In this document: piece by piece, positions 16,394 to 26,065 of the stretch | Numbering within the stretch: position 1 is the first letter of the stretch | Layout: each line of letters opens with the position of its first letter | NCBI GenBank assembly: GCA_002779825.1 | Contig: PEVN01000057.1 | Location: 1-39,759 of the forward strand | Reading direction: 5' to 3' | Length of the DNA: 39,759 nucleotides | Source: Armatimonadetes bacterium CG06_land_8_20_14_3_00_66_21 | GTDB taxonomy: Bacteria; Armatimonadota; Abditibacteriia; CG2-30-66-41 | The notes under the pieces: model-generated | The model's input: the letters and a program-made list of their open reading frames with translations, nothing else | What the model was told of the DNA's origin: nothing | The model's database searches: none | Translations under genes and position numbers: made by a program

Positions 16394-17677
16394 ATGGCAA
16401 ACCGTGGTCCGCGCATCGGCGGCATCGGCGGCTCCGAGCGCCTCGTGGGCGGCATTGGACGCAGCTTCGGGCTGGGGAGGATGCGCGATGAGGCCGATGC
16501 CCGCGACCGCGACCTGCGGTTCACCCGGGACGACTACCGCCGCGTTGTGGGCTACCTCAAGCCGTACTGGACGTGGGGCATCGGCATCGTGGTCTGCGTC
16601 GTCCTCGGCAGCCTCCTGGGGTTGGCCCCGCCGCAGATCGTCCGCTTCATCATCGACCGGGCGATCCCCGGGAAGGACCTCAAGCTCCTGAGCCTGCTCG
16701 TCGGCGGCATGGTGGGGGTCCCGGTTGTCGCCGGGCTGATCGGCGTGCTCCAGAACTACCTGACCATCCGCGTGGGGCAGGGCCTCATGTACGACCTGCG
16801 GAACGCGCTCTACCGCCATCTGCAGACCCTCTCGCTACGGTTCTACGACCCTCTGGAAGGTGCCGTCCTGCTGGATGGCCGTGACCTGCGAACGGTCACG
16901 CTCGACTCGCTCCAACGCCAGGTCGGCATCGTCACCCAGGAGACCTTCCTGTTCCATGCCACCATCCGGGAGAACCTGCTCTACGCCGCCCCTGACGCCG
17001 GGGAAGACGAACTGATTGCCGCAACGGTCGCTGCCCACATCCACGAGTTCATCGAGTCGCTGCCCGACCGGTACGACACCCTCGTTGGCGAACGAGGCTT
17101 CCGTCTCTCGGGCGGCGAGAAGCAACGCATCTCCATCGCCCGAGCGATCCTGAAAGACCCGCGAGTGCTCATCCTCGACGAAGCCACAAGCTCCCTGGAC
17201 TCCGACTCCGAAGCCGCCATTCAGGCAGCCCTGGAGCCGCTGAGGCGCGGCCGCACGTCGCTCGTGATCGCCCACCGCCTATCCACGGTCCTGTCCGCCG
17301 ACAGAATTCTCGTCCTGGACAAAGGCTGCCTCGTCGAGTCGGGCCGCCATGCGGAACTCCTGGCTGAGGGGGGCCTGTACGCCCGGCTGTACACGCAGCA
17401 GTTCGAGCGGGCCTTGACCGCTGAGGGTGCCGGGGCGAGCGCTCATCCAGGCGGCCGCAAGACCTCGATCAGTTCTTCGAGCTTCGACAGCAGCTCCCCC
17501 TGCTTTGCGGTCAGTCGATCCACCGCCTGCGTCAACTGCAGCAACTCTGTCTTCGTGGGACTTGCCGGCGACGGAGCCGACGGGGAGGCGCCCGGTCTCA
17601 GGACTACTTCCGCCGGCGCAACTGGAGCCCCCGGTCGCCGCGCCAGGACCATCGCGGGATCGGGAGGGCCAGCCTGA
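16394..17677 (+). pseudogene. ABC exporter (MsbA-type half-transporter) lacking its centre, including Walker A
   Basis: 427 aa where about 600 are expected. Residues 45-147 are the first part of an ABC transmembrane domain (two membrane segments, then [17 protein letters not shown]). At RFYDP (149-153, bases 16838-16852) the sequence jumps into the nucleotide-binding domain ([12 protein letters not shown]), which then runs normally: Q-loop IVTQET, signature LSGGEKQ (238-244), Walker B VLILDEA, and H-loop AHR. Both the transmembrane domain and the Walker A-to-Q-loop segment normally contain an RFYD motif, so the gap looks like a deletion between short repeats. Four membrane helices and Walker A are gone, so it cannot be a working transporter. 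The frame also overruns its normal end (near FERALT) and overlaps the convergent gene by 235 bp. Confidence 0.82.
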
Positions 17678-17934
17678 GTCGACGGTTCCGGGGCAAGGGG
17701 CGACGATGGCTCCGCGGTCCGGACGGCCTGGATTGACGCCAGAGATACCAGGAGTTGCTCGCCGCCTCCCGGTCGCGGCGCCCGCCGTGCCTCGACGGCG
17801 CCCGCCGCCACCAGCGCCTCCACCTCGGCCTCCGTGCCTCTTAGCAGCTTGGCCGCGCGGGCAACCGTCAGTTCGCCGCCTGGAAACGGTTCCTCACAGA
17901 CAGGCTCAGCCTGCACGGACTGGCTCGCGCTCAT
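17443..17934 (-). CDS. Putative DNA-binding protein: helix-turn-helix plus C-terminal coiled coil
   Basis: 163 aa from the ATG at 17934 with GGGAG 7 nt upstream, 16 bp after the LOG-family gene. Residues about 22-75 ([31 protein letters not shown] then [11 protein letters not shown]) follow the winged helix-turn-helix pattern of excisionase/MerR-like domains. A Pro/Ala-rich linker follows, and the last 40 residues ([31 protein letters not shown]) are a clear heptad coiled coil. It is probably a dimeric DNA-binding or scaffolding protein. Its 3' half overlaps the run-on end of the convergent ABC pseudogene. Confidence 0.75.
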   Translation of the reverse strand: MSASQSVQAEPVCEEPFPGGELTVARAAKLLRGTEAEVEALVAAGAVEARRAPRPGGGEQLLVSLASIQAVRTAEPSSPLAPEPSTQAGPPDPAMVLARRPGAPVAPAEVVLRPGASPSAPSPASPTKTELLQLTQAVDRLTAKQGELLSKLEELIEVLRPPG

Positions 17935-17950
17935 CGTCAACTCCCGTGCG

Positions 17951-18661
17951 TCACCCCTTGTCCGCCGCGCACTTGGGCGACTTCGCCGGATCCCAGTCGG
18001 TGACGTAGCGGACAACCGCCTCCGCCTCGTCGAGCACGACGAACAGATCGAGATCGGTGGGGGCGATGTTCCCGTGCTCCAGCGGGCGCGCGCGGATCCA
18101 GTCCAAGAGCCCCGTCCAGTAGTCCTTGCCCACGAGCACTACGGGGAACGGCTTGATCTTGTGCGTCTGGATCAGCATGAGGGCTTCGAAGAACTCGTCG
18201 AGGGTGCCGAACCCGCCGGGCAGGATCACGAACGCCTGGGCGTACCTGACGAGCATGAACTTGCGGACAAAGAAGTAGCGGAAGGTGACCTGAACGTTGG
18301 CGTAGGGATTGGGTCTCTGCTCAAAAGGGAGCTCAATATTGAGCCCAATGGACGTGCCGCCCGCCTCGTAGGCACCCTTGTTGGCAGCTTCCATGATCCC
18401 TGGCCCGCCGCCGGTGAGCACGGCGTACCCGCTCTGAGCGAACCGGCGACCCAGCTCCTCCGCCAACCCGTATCCGGGCTCGGCCGGCTGCGTCCGGGCC
18501 GAGCCGAAGATCGACACTGCCGGCGAGTGAACGGTCAGCTCCTCGAAGCCCTCAACGAACTCGGCGAGGATGCGGAACATGCGCCACGAGTTCTGGGCGT
18601 CCATCTCGTCGATGAGGAATTGCCGCGCAGGTCTGGCATCGGCGGACTCAGCGTTGCTCAA
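17951..18661 (-). CDS. LOG-family protein (lysine-decarboxylase-like fold, nucleotide phosphoribohydrolase type)
   Basis: 236 aa. The TTG start at 18661 is supported by AGGAGAG about 7 nt upstream. The family signatures GGGPGIMEA (84-92) and PGGFGTLDE (148-156) are intact. Characterised members hydrolyse nucleoside 5'-monophosphates (cytokinin riboside monophosphate in plants, AMP or pyrimidine nucleotides in bacteria) to free base plus ribose 5-phosphate. It is the first gene of a unit with the helix-turn-helix/coiled-coil protein and is divergent from der. The physiological substrate is not evident. Confidence 0.92.
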   Translation of the reverse strand: MSNAESADARPARQFLIDEMDAQNSWRMFRILAEFVEGFEELTVHSPAVSIFGSARTQPAEPGYGLAEELGRRFAQSGYAVLTGGGPGIMEAANKGAYEAGGTSIGLNIELPFEQRPNPYANVQVTFRYFFVRKFMLVRYAQAFVILPGGFGTLDEFFEALMLIQTHKIKPFPVVLVGKDYWTGLLDWIRARPLEHGNIAPTDLDLFVVLDEAEAVVRYVTDWDPAKSPKCAADKG

Positions 18662-18885
18662 GGGTCTCTCTCCTGGTGGGGCAGGTGTCGCGTGTCGGCT
18701 GTAAGTCTACCTGCTTCCGGAGTCCGAGTCCAACGCTTGGGCGGCTGCGGCTGGTAGCCTGATGGCTCGTCCAGTGGGACGGCTCGCGCTGAATGCCGGT
18801 ACAATAGGGTCGGTCTGTTGCGGGGGCTCAGTCGGTCCCCCCCAGCCTGTTCGTCTTATCCGTGCCAGGCCCAAGTTGTGACACT

Positions 18886-20265
18886 ATGCCCAGACCAATT
18901 GTAGCGATTGTCGGTCGGCCCAACGTCGGTAAGTCGGCCTTGTTCAACCGGCTCATCGAGCGACGCATGAGCGTCGTCGAGGAGACTCCCGGGGTGACGC
19001 GGGACCGGCTTTACGCGCCCATGCCGCTCTACGGCCGCACCTGCGCGCTGGTGGATACCGGCGGGCTGGACCCCGAAGACAAAGCCGACTTGATGCAGTC
19101 TGTTGCGCGGCAGGTGCAGGTGGCGATGGACGAGGCCGACGTCCTGCTCTTCCTGGTGGACGCGCAGTCGGGACCGGTCGACCTGGACTACCGGGTCGCC
19201 GACATGGTCCGGCGAACCGACAAGCCGCTGCTCTTCGTCGCGAACAAGTGCGACGAACCCCACATGCGCAATGATGACTTCTTCGCGTTGCGCCTCGGCG
19301 AGCCGCTCTACGTTTCCGCGATGCACGGGCATGGAAGCGGCGACATCGTTGATGCCATCGACAAGCTGCTCCCCCCTTGGGACGAAGAGCCCGACGCCGA
19401 GGACCGCACCACCATCGCCATCGTCGGCCGCCCCAACGTCGGGAAGTCGTCGCTATTGAACGCGCTCTTGGGTGAGGAGCGGGCGATTGTCAGCGAGCTC
19501 CCGGGCACGACACGCGATACCATCGATACCGACCTGGAGTGGGAGGGACACCAGTTCCGACTCATCGACACAGCCGGCATCCGCCGCAAGACAAAGGTGA
19601 CCGAGTCGCTGGAGTACTACTGCGTGCTGCGGGCCATGCGGGCCCTGGACCGGGCCAGCGTCGTTGCCATCGTCATCGACGCCAAAGAGGGCGTAACGGC
19701 CCAAGATGCACGCATCGCCGGACTCGCCGCCGACGCCGGGAAGGGTCTCGTGCTGGTCGTCAACAAGTGGGATGTGATCACCGATTCGCTCAACCCCGAG
19801 ATCAAGACTATGCGCACCGTGGCCAAGGGCGAGAGTTCGCTCCACGCCGACTTCGAGCGAGAAGTGCGCGGTACGCTCCCCTTTCTCGCGTATGTCGAGA
19901 TCGTCTACACCTGCGCGCTCACCAGTCGAGCGGTGCAGTTGCTGCTGAGAGCGGCCGCGAAGGCCGACGAGCACAACGCCCGCCGGTGCACAACGGGACA
20001 GGTCAACCGGGTCCTGAGCGAGGCCCTGGTCGCCAACCCGCCCTCAAGCAGGAAGGGGCGCAACCTCAAGGTGCTTTACGGCACCCAGCCCTCCGCCCGC
20101 CCGCCGGTGTTCATCCTCTTCGTGAACGATCCCGAGCTGCTCCACTTCTCCTACCGTCGCTACCTGGAGAACCAGCTCCGCAAGGCGTTCGAGTTGGAGG
20201 GCACGCCCATCAGGATCGTCGTCCGAAAGCGTGCCCAGGGGAAGGACGAGGAGACGATTCATTGA
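18886..20265 (+). CDS. der: Ribosome biogenesis GTPase Der (EngA)
   Basis: 459 aa from the ATG at 18886. Two tandem GTPase domains are complete. Domain 1: P-loop GRPNVGKS (10-17), DTGG (57-60), NKCD (120-123). Domain 2: GRPNVGKS (181-188), DTAG (228-231), NKWD (293-296). The C-terminal ~100 residues are the KH-like domain ([35 protein letters not shown]). The tandem arrangement is unique to Der, which acts in late maturation of the 50S ribosomal subunit. There is no strong SD before the chosen ATG. It is probably co-transcribed with hisF 49 bp downstream. Confidence 0.97.
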   Translation: MPRPIVAIVGRPNVGKSALFNRLIERRMSVVEETPGVTRDRLYAPMPLYGRTCALVDTGGLDPEDKADLMQSVARQVQVAMDEADVLLFLVDAQSGPVDLDYRVADMVRRTDKPLLFVANKCDEPHMRNDDFFALRLGEPLYVSAMHGHGSGDIVDAIDKLLPPWDEEPDAEDRTTIAIVGRPNVGKSSLLNALLGEERAIVSELPGTTRDTIDTDLEWEGHQFRLIDTAGIRRKTKVTESLEYYCVLRAMRALDRASVVAIVIDAKEGVTAQDARIAGLAADAGKGLVLVVNKWDVITDSLNPEIKTMRTVAKGESSLHADFEREVRGTLPFLAYVEIVYTCALTSRAVQLLLRAAAKADEHNARRCTTGQVNRVLSEALVANPPSSRKGRNLKVLYGTQPSARPPVFILFVNDPELLHFSYRRYLENQLRKAFELEGTPIRIVVRKRAQGKDEETIH

Positions 20266-20300
20266 TTTTGGAGTTCGGAGTTCGGATTTTGGATTTGGGG
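20266..20300 (+). repeat. Heptanucleotide tandem repeat between der and hisF (five units)
   Basis: Five consecutive 7-bp units starting one base after the der stop codon: TTTTGGA, GTTCGGA, GTTCGGA, TTTTGGA, TTTGGGG. The consensus is NTTYGGA. It fills most of the der-hisF gap and is more AT-rich than the flanking genes. It resembles the short tandemly repeated repetitive sequences described in other bacteria. Confidence 0.8.
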
Positions 20301-20314
20301 CGAGGTGGCGGCTG

Positions 20315-21115
20315 ATGCTGGCGAAGCGCATCATCCCGTGTTTTGACGTTAGGGAAGGCCGGGTCGTCAAGGGGACGAAGTTCGTCAACCTGCGCGACGC
20401 CGGCGACCCGGTTGAGTTGGCGGCACTGTACGACCGCGAGGGCGCCGACGAGATCGTGTTCCTCGACATCACGGCTTCTTCCGACAAGCGCGAGGTCATT
20501 GTCGACGTCGCTCGGCGCGTGGCTGAGCAGGTGTTCATCCCCTACACCGTCGGCGGCGGCCTGCGCACCGTGGAGGACATGCGCAAGATCCTCCTCGCCG
20601 GCGCGGATAAGGTGTCGGTCAACACCGCTGCGGTGCAGCGGCCCGAGCTGATCAGCGAGGGCGCGGAGCGTTTCGGCAGCCAGTGCATCGTCGTGGCAAT
20701 CGACGCCCGCCGACGCGAGCCGTACACCTCCATCCACGACGACACCGACGCCTTTGAGGTCTACACACACGGCGGACGCACCCCCACCGGCATCGACGCG
20801 CTCGAGTGGGCCGTGCGTTGCGAACAGCTCGGGGCAGGAGAGCTCCTGTTGACCAGCATGGACGCCGATGGCACCAAAGACGGCTACGACCTTCCGTTGA
20901 CCCGCCGCGTGGCCGATTCGGTCGGCATCCCGGTCATCGCCTCCGGCGGCGCCGGCTCCATCGAGCACATGCGCGCTGCCCTGGTGGAGGGGAAGGCCGA
21001 AGCCGCGCTGATCGCCTCCCTCGTGCACTACGGGATTCACACCCTCGGCGAGATCAAAGCCGAACTGGCGCGCCAGGGAGTGGTGATTCGGGAGGCCGCG
21101 GAGCACGCCGACTGA
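20315..21115 (+). CDS. hisF: Imidazole glycerol phosphate synthase cyclase subunit HisF
   Basis: 266 aa. The ATG at 20315 has GAGGTGG upstream and gives the standard N-terminus [13 protein letters not shown]. It uses ammonia from HisH and PRFAR to make imidazole glycerol phosphate and AICAR in histidine synthesis. Catalytic Asp11 and Asp130 are both present (CFDVR; VAIDARR), and the TIM-barrel phosphate sites TVGGGLRT and IASGGAGS are intact. Length is near the family norm. No other his gene lies in the window, so the pathway genes are dispersed in this genome. Confidence 0.97.
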   Translation: MLAKRIIPCFDVREGRVVKGTKFVNLRDAGDPVELAALYDREGADEIVFLDITASSDKREVIVDVARRVAEQVFIPYTVGGGLRTVEDMRKILLAGADKVSVNTAAVQRPELISEGAERFGSQCIVVAIDARRREPYTSIHDDTDAFEVYTHGGRTPTGIDALEWAVRCEQLGAGELLLTSMDADGTKDGYDLPLTRRVADSVGIPVIASGGAGSIEHMRAALVEGKAEAALIASLVHYGIHTLGEIKAELARQGVVIREAAEHAD

Positions 21116-21311
21116 GGGCGAGTCCTCCGCAAGCACAAGAGGAATTGCCGCGTGGAAGACGAACCCTGAAGGTCGCCGGTGGCTCGTCGGCCCGACGGCG
21201 ACTAGCTGAGATGATCACTGCAGACGGAACTCCAACTGGTGTTTCTGGTCGGCGCGGCAACCGCGCCGGAGGAGTCCTGCAACACGCGACGGTCGCTGGG
21301 GGGTCAGGCGC

Positions 21312-24104
21312 TTGAGACGCTGGGCTGCTGCCGCACTGCTCTGGTGGTGCATAGGCGCACACGCGGCGCAGCGCACGCTCGGCACCGACGCGAAGGCGAA
21401 GGAAGAGGTCGCCCTCAGCAAACTGGGCGAGGCGTACTTCAAAGTCGGGATGGCGGCGGAGAAAGCGGGCGTTCCAGCCGAGGCTGCCTCGGCGTACCAG
21501 TCGGTCCTGCTCTTGCACCCGAACTACGCCCAGGCTTGCCTCCGACTGGGGATCGTCCTCACGCAGCAGGGGAAGCGGGAGGAAGCGCTGGGGCAACTCG
21601 AGAAGGCAGCGCGCCTGCTGCCCAAGGACCCGGACACCCTCTACCAGATGGCCGAACTCCTGCTGCGCTGCGGCGCCGCCCAGCAGGCAGTGGCCCTCTT
21701 CGAGCAACTTCACCAGCTCAAGCCGGAGAGCCCCGCCGTGCTCTTCCAGTTGGGCAATGCCTACGCCATGGCCGGCGACACCAACAAAGGCATCGAGCTT
21801 CTCCGCGACTCCTGCCACCGCGATCCGAACAACCCGCCCGTCCACTTCAACCTCGGCCTGATCTACGCGAAGGCCGGCCGCTACTCCAATGCGCGCTACC
21901 ACTTCGCGCAAGCGTGCCGGCTGGACCCGAAGTACCTCCCCCCGCGATTGGCCTGGGCCGAGATGCTCCGCGACCGCGGCGACCTGCCGGGAGCACTGAC
22001 TCAACTGGAGGCCGCCAGCCGGGCTGAGCCGAAGCAAGTGGAACTGCTGCTCCGTTGCGCTGACCTGGCGGCCCGCTGCAAGCAACCGGCGCGCGCGGCG
22101 GCGTATCAGCGCCGGGCGCTCCAGCAGAAGCCCGACCTGGCGCCGATCCGGAGGCAGCTCGCCCAATACCATGTGGAGCGGCGCGAGTGGCGGCAAGCCA
22201 CCAACCAGCTCGAAGCCTACCTCCACCTCAAACCGGGAGATGCGGACGTCCACGGGATGGCGGCTCAAGCCTACCTGCAACTGGGCGACGCTTCCCAAGC
22301 CGACAAGCACCTTGCCCGTGCCGTCGAGCTGGCGCCGAACAACCCACAGCACAGGCTGGCGCGCGGGGAGCTTTTCGAGCGCGTGGGGAAGCCCGCATTC
22401 GCCCTTGCCCAATACCGGGCGGGTCTCAAGGCAATCCCCGACCACCCGCTGCTGTTGGCGCGCCTGGCCTCGGTTTTGGAAGGACTCGGGGACGCCGACG
22501 CAGCCATTCAGGCCTACGAACACCTGTCAGCGCTCACCCCGGACAGCGTTGAGACCACTCGCCGTCTGGCCGCTCTGTACACCCACGTGGGTCGCGGCGA
22601 GGAAGCCGTCGCGCTCCTTCAGGCGAAGATCGAGAAGCAGCCCAAGCGCGCCGACCTGCATCAGGACCTCGGTCTCGTCTATGGGCGCCTGGACCGCGTT
22701 GACTTGGCGGAGGCTGAGCACAAGCAGGTGCTTGCGCTGGACAAGGGCAACGCGGAAGCACTCCTAGCCCTCGCCGGGCTCAGCCGCCGTGAAGGCGACG
22801 GCATGGCAGCGAGGGCGTACGCACAACGGGCTGTGGATTCCGCGCCGAAGAATTCCGGCCTTCGGCTGGCCTTCGCGGAGATCCTCGCGGATGAGGACGT
22901 CGACGCTGCGGCAAAGCAACTCCGCCAGGCGGTCGCCCTCTCGCCGACAAGCCCGCAGCCGCGCGTCGCCCTCGCCGACTTCCTGGCAAAGCGTGGCCGG
23001 ACCGACGACGCACTGTCGGTTCTCGCGGACCTCGGCAAACTCCCTGGCATGCTCTCGCTGGCGCAGCTCAAGCGGGGCGAACTGCTGGAGAGGCAAGGCA
23101 AGAGCGCCGAGGCGCTCACCGCCTACCGACAGGCAGTTGAGGCCGAAGGGCGCAACCTCGCCGCCCGCGAGCGGCTGAGCCAATCGCTTCTATCCGTCGG
23201 CAAGCCGCAGGACGCACTGGAGCAGCTCGCTCAGCTCGTGCAACTTGCGCCGAACTACGCACCCGCGGCCGGGCTCGCCGTCAAGACGCTGGTCCAGCAA
23301 GGCGGGTTCGAGAGCGGGCTGAGTGAGCTGAAGCGGCGGATCCGCAAGACTGATAGCGAGGCCCTGTGCAACGCCGCGGTGGAGGTTGGGGCGGCGGAGA
23401 AGAAGCTTGACTTGGTGGTGGAACTGTTTGACGCGCTTGCCCAGGAGAACCCCGACAAGCGTCTGTTCCTGGTGTACCGCGCCCGAGCTATCGCCAAGAA
23501 GGGCGCTCTCTTCAGCACTGTCGACGCCTGGGAATCCCTCGCAAACAAGCTGCTGGAAAGGCCAGGACCCTACGTCGAGCTTGGTCAGCTCTACGAAGCC
23601 AACGGGCTGCTCGACAAGGCCCTCGCCGCGTACCAGAACGCCCTGAAGCGCGACCCCAACTGCGCCCCCGCACAGCACGGGCTGGTGCAGCTCTACGAGG
23701 GCCGCGGCGATCTCCTCGGTGCAACGGAGGCAGCCCGGGAACGGCTGCGCCTCGACCCCACCGATGCACTTGCGGCGACGAAGCTCGTTGATCTGTACGA
23801 GCGGCGCGGACTACTAACGCGGGCCGTCGAGGGGCTCACGCAGCTCTATGACTCCGGCAAGAAGTCGTTGGCCATCCTGGACGCGCTCAGCTCCGCCGAG
23901 CAGAAGAGCGGCGCACTACCGGAGGCGGAACGCCTGACGCAGCGACTGGTGGCCGCCGCTCCGGCGTCTGTCTCACTGTGGACTCGGCTCCGCGACCTCT
24001 ACAAGGCGGAAGGGAAGACCTCCGCCGCCGACCGTGCCGACCGGGTGCTCGAGACGCTGGCGGAGCAGGCCGAAGCGCCCGCAAGCAAGGAGATAGCGCC
24101 GTGA
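21312..24104 (+). CDS. Large exported TPR-repeat protein
   Basis: 930 aa from a TTG at 21312. A short signal peptide (MRRWAAAALLWWCIGAHA) is followed by essentially continuous tetratricopeptide repeats, about 24 by spacing, with the usual A-L-Y-A-A-P positions (for example AASAYQSVLLLHPNYAQA, AVALFEQLHQLKPESPAV, KALAAYQNALKRDPNCAPA). It is probably an envelope scaffold or protein-interaction platform, and no catalytic domain is visible. Its stop codon overlaps the GTG of the Nif3-family gene (GTGA), so the two are translationally coupled. Preceding it, 21116-21311 contains no gene I can support. Confidence 0.92.
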   Translation: MRRWAAAALLWWCIGAHAAQRTLGTDAKAKEEVALSKLGEAYFKVGMAAEKAGVPAEAASAYQSVLLLHPNYAQACLRLGIVLTQQGKREEALGQLEKAARLLPKDPDTLYQMAELLLRCGAAQQAVALFEQLHQLKPESPAVLFQLGNAYAMAGDTNKGIELLRDSCHRDPNNPPVHFNLGLIYAKAGRYSNARYHFAQACRLDPKYLPPRLAWAEMLRDRGDLPGALTQLEAASRAEPKQVELLLRCADLAARCKQPARAAAYQRRALQQKPDLAPIRRQLAQYHVERREWRQATNQLEAYLHLKPGDADVHGMAAQAYLQLGDASQADKHLARAVELAPNNPQHRLARGELFERVGKPAFALAQYRAGLKAIPDHPLLLARLASVLEGLGDADAAIQAYEHLSALTPDSVETTRRLAALYTHVGRGEEAVALLQAKIEKQPKRADLHQDLGLVYGRLDRVDLAEAEHKQVLALDKGNAEALLALAGLSRREGDGMAARAYAQRAVDSAPKNSGLRLAFAEILADEDVDAAAKQLRQAVALSPTSPQPRVALADFLAKRGRTDDALSVLADLGKLPGMLSLAQLKRGELLERQGKSAEALTAYRQAVEAEGRNLAARERLSQSLLSVGKPQDALEQLAQLVQLAPNYAPAAGLAVKTLVQQGGFESGLSELKRRIRKTDSEALCNAAVEVGAAEKKLDLVVELFDALAQENPDKRLFLVYRARAIAKKGALFSTVDAWESLANKLLERPGPYVELGQLYEANGLLDKALAAYQNALKRDPNCAPAQHGLVQLYEGRGDLLGATEAARERLRLDPTDALAATKLVDLYERRGLLTRAVEGLTQLYDSGKKSLAILDALSSAEQKSGALPEAERLTQRLVAAAPASVSLWTRLRDLYKAEGKTSAADRADRVLETLAEQAEAPASKEIAP

Positions 24105-25213
24105 GCGTGGTCACCCTTGGCGACCTCGCAGCCGCCGTTCAGGAGCTGGCACCTTCGCGGTTGGCGGAACCGTGGGACAACGTGGGCCTGCAGGTGGGCG
24201 ACCCGGCGGCTCCCGTCCGCAGCGTCCTCACCGCTGTCGAGGTGACACCGGCGGTCCTGGAGGAGGCGGTTGCCCGCCGAGTTGACGGCCTCGTCTGCCA
24301 TCACCCACTCCTCTTCGAGCCGCTGTCCAGTCTCTCCACCGAGTCACCCATCGTCCGGCTGGCGCTTGCCCTGCATGACCACAGGATCGGCCTGATTGTG
24401 GTCCACACGAATCTGGACAACTCAGCCCACGGGCCCAGCGCCAAGCTCGCCGAACAACTGGGGCTGACGAACGCCGTCCCCTTCCCGGTTACCAGCCGCG
24501 AACGTCTGCTCAAGCTCGTGGTGTTCGTGCCGCAAGAGGCGCTGCTCCCGGTTCGCGACGTCCTCGCCCAAGCCGGCGCCGGGGTGATCGGCAACTACTC
24601 CCACTGCAGCTTCCGCTCCGCGGGCACCGGCACATTCCTTCCCCTCACGGGCGCCTCACCTTCCGTCGGCAGAGTGGGCGAGATCCAGGAGACTGCTGAG
24701 TTCCGCTTGGAGATGGTGCTGCCGGAATCTGCCTCCGCTGCTATCGTCGAAGCCCTGCGAGCGAACCACCCGTACGAGGAGATCGCCTACGATCTCTACG
24801 GGTTGGACAACGCGGGACCCGCCCGCGGTCCCGGCCGGGTGGGCACCCTGGCCGATCCGGAGCCGCTAAGCGCGTTCGCCGACCGAGTCGCGGTCCTGCT
24901 CCGTCCGCACCCCCTCCGCGTCGTTGGCGCGCGCGCCCGACTGGTCCGACGTGTCGCGGTGATGGCTGGCAGCGGCGGAGACACGGTCACGCAAGCTGCC
25001 GAGGCCGGTGCGGACGTCTTGGTAACCGGCGACACGAAGCACCACCAGGCAGCCTTGGCCGCCGCCCTCGAGCTGTGCCTCGTAGACGCCGGCCACCACG
25101 AGACAGAACAGTCGGCGCCGCGCACCCTTGCCGCCCACCTGCGGGCGAACTTCGGCGCCCAACTTACAGTGACCGTTGCCGAGCGAGACCGTTCACCCTA
25201 TGCACCGACCTAA
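24101..25213 (+). CDS. Nif3-like metal-binding protein (GTP cyclohydrolase 1 type 2 family)
   Basis: 370 aa from the GTG at 24101, preceded by AAGGAGAT 7 nt upstream and overlapping the TPR gene stop. The dinuclear metal ligands of the family are visible: CHHPLLF (His67, His68), VHTNLDN (Asp106) and the C-terminal VDAGHHETE. The length of about 370 indicates the longer form, with a CutA-like insert between the two Nif3 halves (KLVVFVPQEALLPVRDVLAQAGAG, then HPYEEIAYDLYGL). The biochemical function of the family is uncertain despite the database name. It lies upstream of the zinc-ribbon gene, a common pairing. Confidence 0.93.
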   Translation: MSVVTLGDLAAAVQELAPSRLAEPWDNVGLQVGDPAAPVRSVLTAVEVTPAVLEEAVARRVDGLVCHHPLLFEPLSSLSTESPIVRLALALHDHRIGLIVVHTNLDNSAHGPSAKLAEQLGLTNAVPFPVTSRERLLKLVVFVPQEALLPVRDVLAQAGAGVIGNYSHCSFRSAGTGTFLPLTGASPSVGRVGEIQETAEFRLEMVLPESASAAIVEALRANHPYEEIAYDLYGLDNAGPARGPGRVGTLADPEPLSAFADRVAVLLRPHPLRVVGARARLVRRVAVMAGSGGDTVTQAAEAGADVLVTGDTKHHQAALAAALELCLVDAGHHETEQSAPRTLAAHLRANFGAQLTVTVAERDRSPYAPT

Positions 25214-25291
25214 TCGACGCTGAGCACGCACCGGGTGCTGTCCGTGCCTCACCTTGCAGCACCCGTCCCACTCCTCAAGGAGGGCCGAGCA

Positions 25292-26065
25292 TTGATTGAC
25301 CAGTTACGCCAACTATACGAGGTCCAGAAACTCGACACACTGATTGGAGACTACACGACTCAGCAGGCTGCGCTCGATGACGGGACCACGCTTCGCGCCC
25401 AACTCGCCGGTCTCGAAGCGGAACTCGCCGCGGAACAGGAGAAGCTCCACGCGCTCGAAACCGATCTTCGCGACGCGGAGCTGAAGCTGAAGTCCACCGA
25501 GGACGAGCGCAAGAAGTTCCACACCAAGCTCTACAGCGGCTCGATCATCATGCCGAAGGAGCTTCAGGACGTCCAGGACAAGATCAAGTCCCTGACCCGC
25601 CACAAGGGCGACTTGGAGGAGCGGGGGCTGATTCTGATGGACGAGGTGGCCACGCAAGCTGCCGAGGTCAAGAAGCGAACCAAAGCTGCCGACGAGGTAC
25701 GAACGCGACTCGAGGCCGTCGAGAAGCGCTTCCAGGAGGCGACGACTCGGTTCACCGATCTCATCGCCGGGCTCACGGCGCAACGCAGACCCGCCGCTCA
25801 GCCCGTCGACGCCGCGCTGTTGACCAAGTACGAGAAGATCCGCAAGAAGCACCAGAACGTGGGCATCGTCCTTGTACAGAGCGACGTGTGTGACGGTTGT
25901 CGCACGCAGATCACCCCTGCTTCGCTCAAGAAGCTCCAGTCCCCGGACGTCGTTCTCCTGTGCGATAGCTGCAGCCGCATTCTCTACCGACCGCCCGCGC
26001 CGGTTGACGACTCAGGCGCGGATGAGGCTGACCTCGGCGACACCGGCGAAGAGGTCTCGCGCTGA
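25292..26065 (+). CDS. Zinc-ribbon coiled-coil protein (DUF164 / zf-RING_7 family)
   Basis: 257 aa. The TTG at 25292 is chosen because AAGGAGGG lies 7 nt upstream; the longer frame to 25235 has no such site. Residues 1-180 form a long antiparallel coiled coil (ALDDGTTLRAQLAGLEAELAAEQ, KFHTKLYSGSIIMPKELQDVQDKI). The C-terminal domain has four cysteines in CDGCRTQI and LCDSCSRILY, a C4 zinc ribbon. The family is widespread, often sits next to nif3, and is thought to bind nucleic acid or protein partners. Its stop overlaps the start of rnhA (TGATG), so the two are coupled. Confidence 0.93.
   Translation: MIDQLRQLYEVQKLDTLIGDYTTQQAALDDGTTLRAQLAGLEAELAAEQEKLHALETDLRDAELKLKSTEDERKKFHTKLYSGSIIMPKELQDVQDKIKSLTRHKGDLEERGLILMDEVATQAAEVKKRTKAADEVRTRLEAVEKRFQEATTRFTDLIAGLTAQRRPAAQPVDAALLTKYEKIRKKHQNVGIVLVQSDVCDGCRTQITPASLKKLQSPDVVLLCDSCSRILYRPPAPVDDSGADEADLGDTGEEVSR

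Noticed and set aside
18800-18805. TACAAT as the -10 box of a der promoter
   Set aside because: No acceptable -35 hexamer at 16-18 nt upstream, so the hexamer alone is not enough.
20266-20300. CRISPR-like array from the repeated units between der and hisF
   Set aside because: The units are 7 bp and directly adjacent, with no spacers and no cas genes nearby.
21054-22523. 489-codon open frame antisense to the TPR gene
   Set aside because: It is a shadow of the GC-rich TPR coding sequence: no ribosome-binding site, no recognisable domain, and repetitive composition mirroring the opposite strand.
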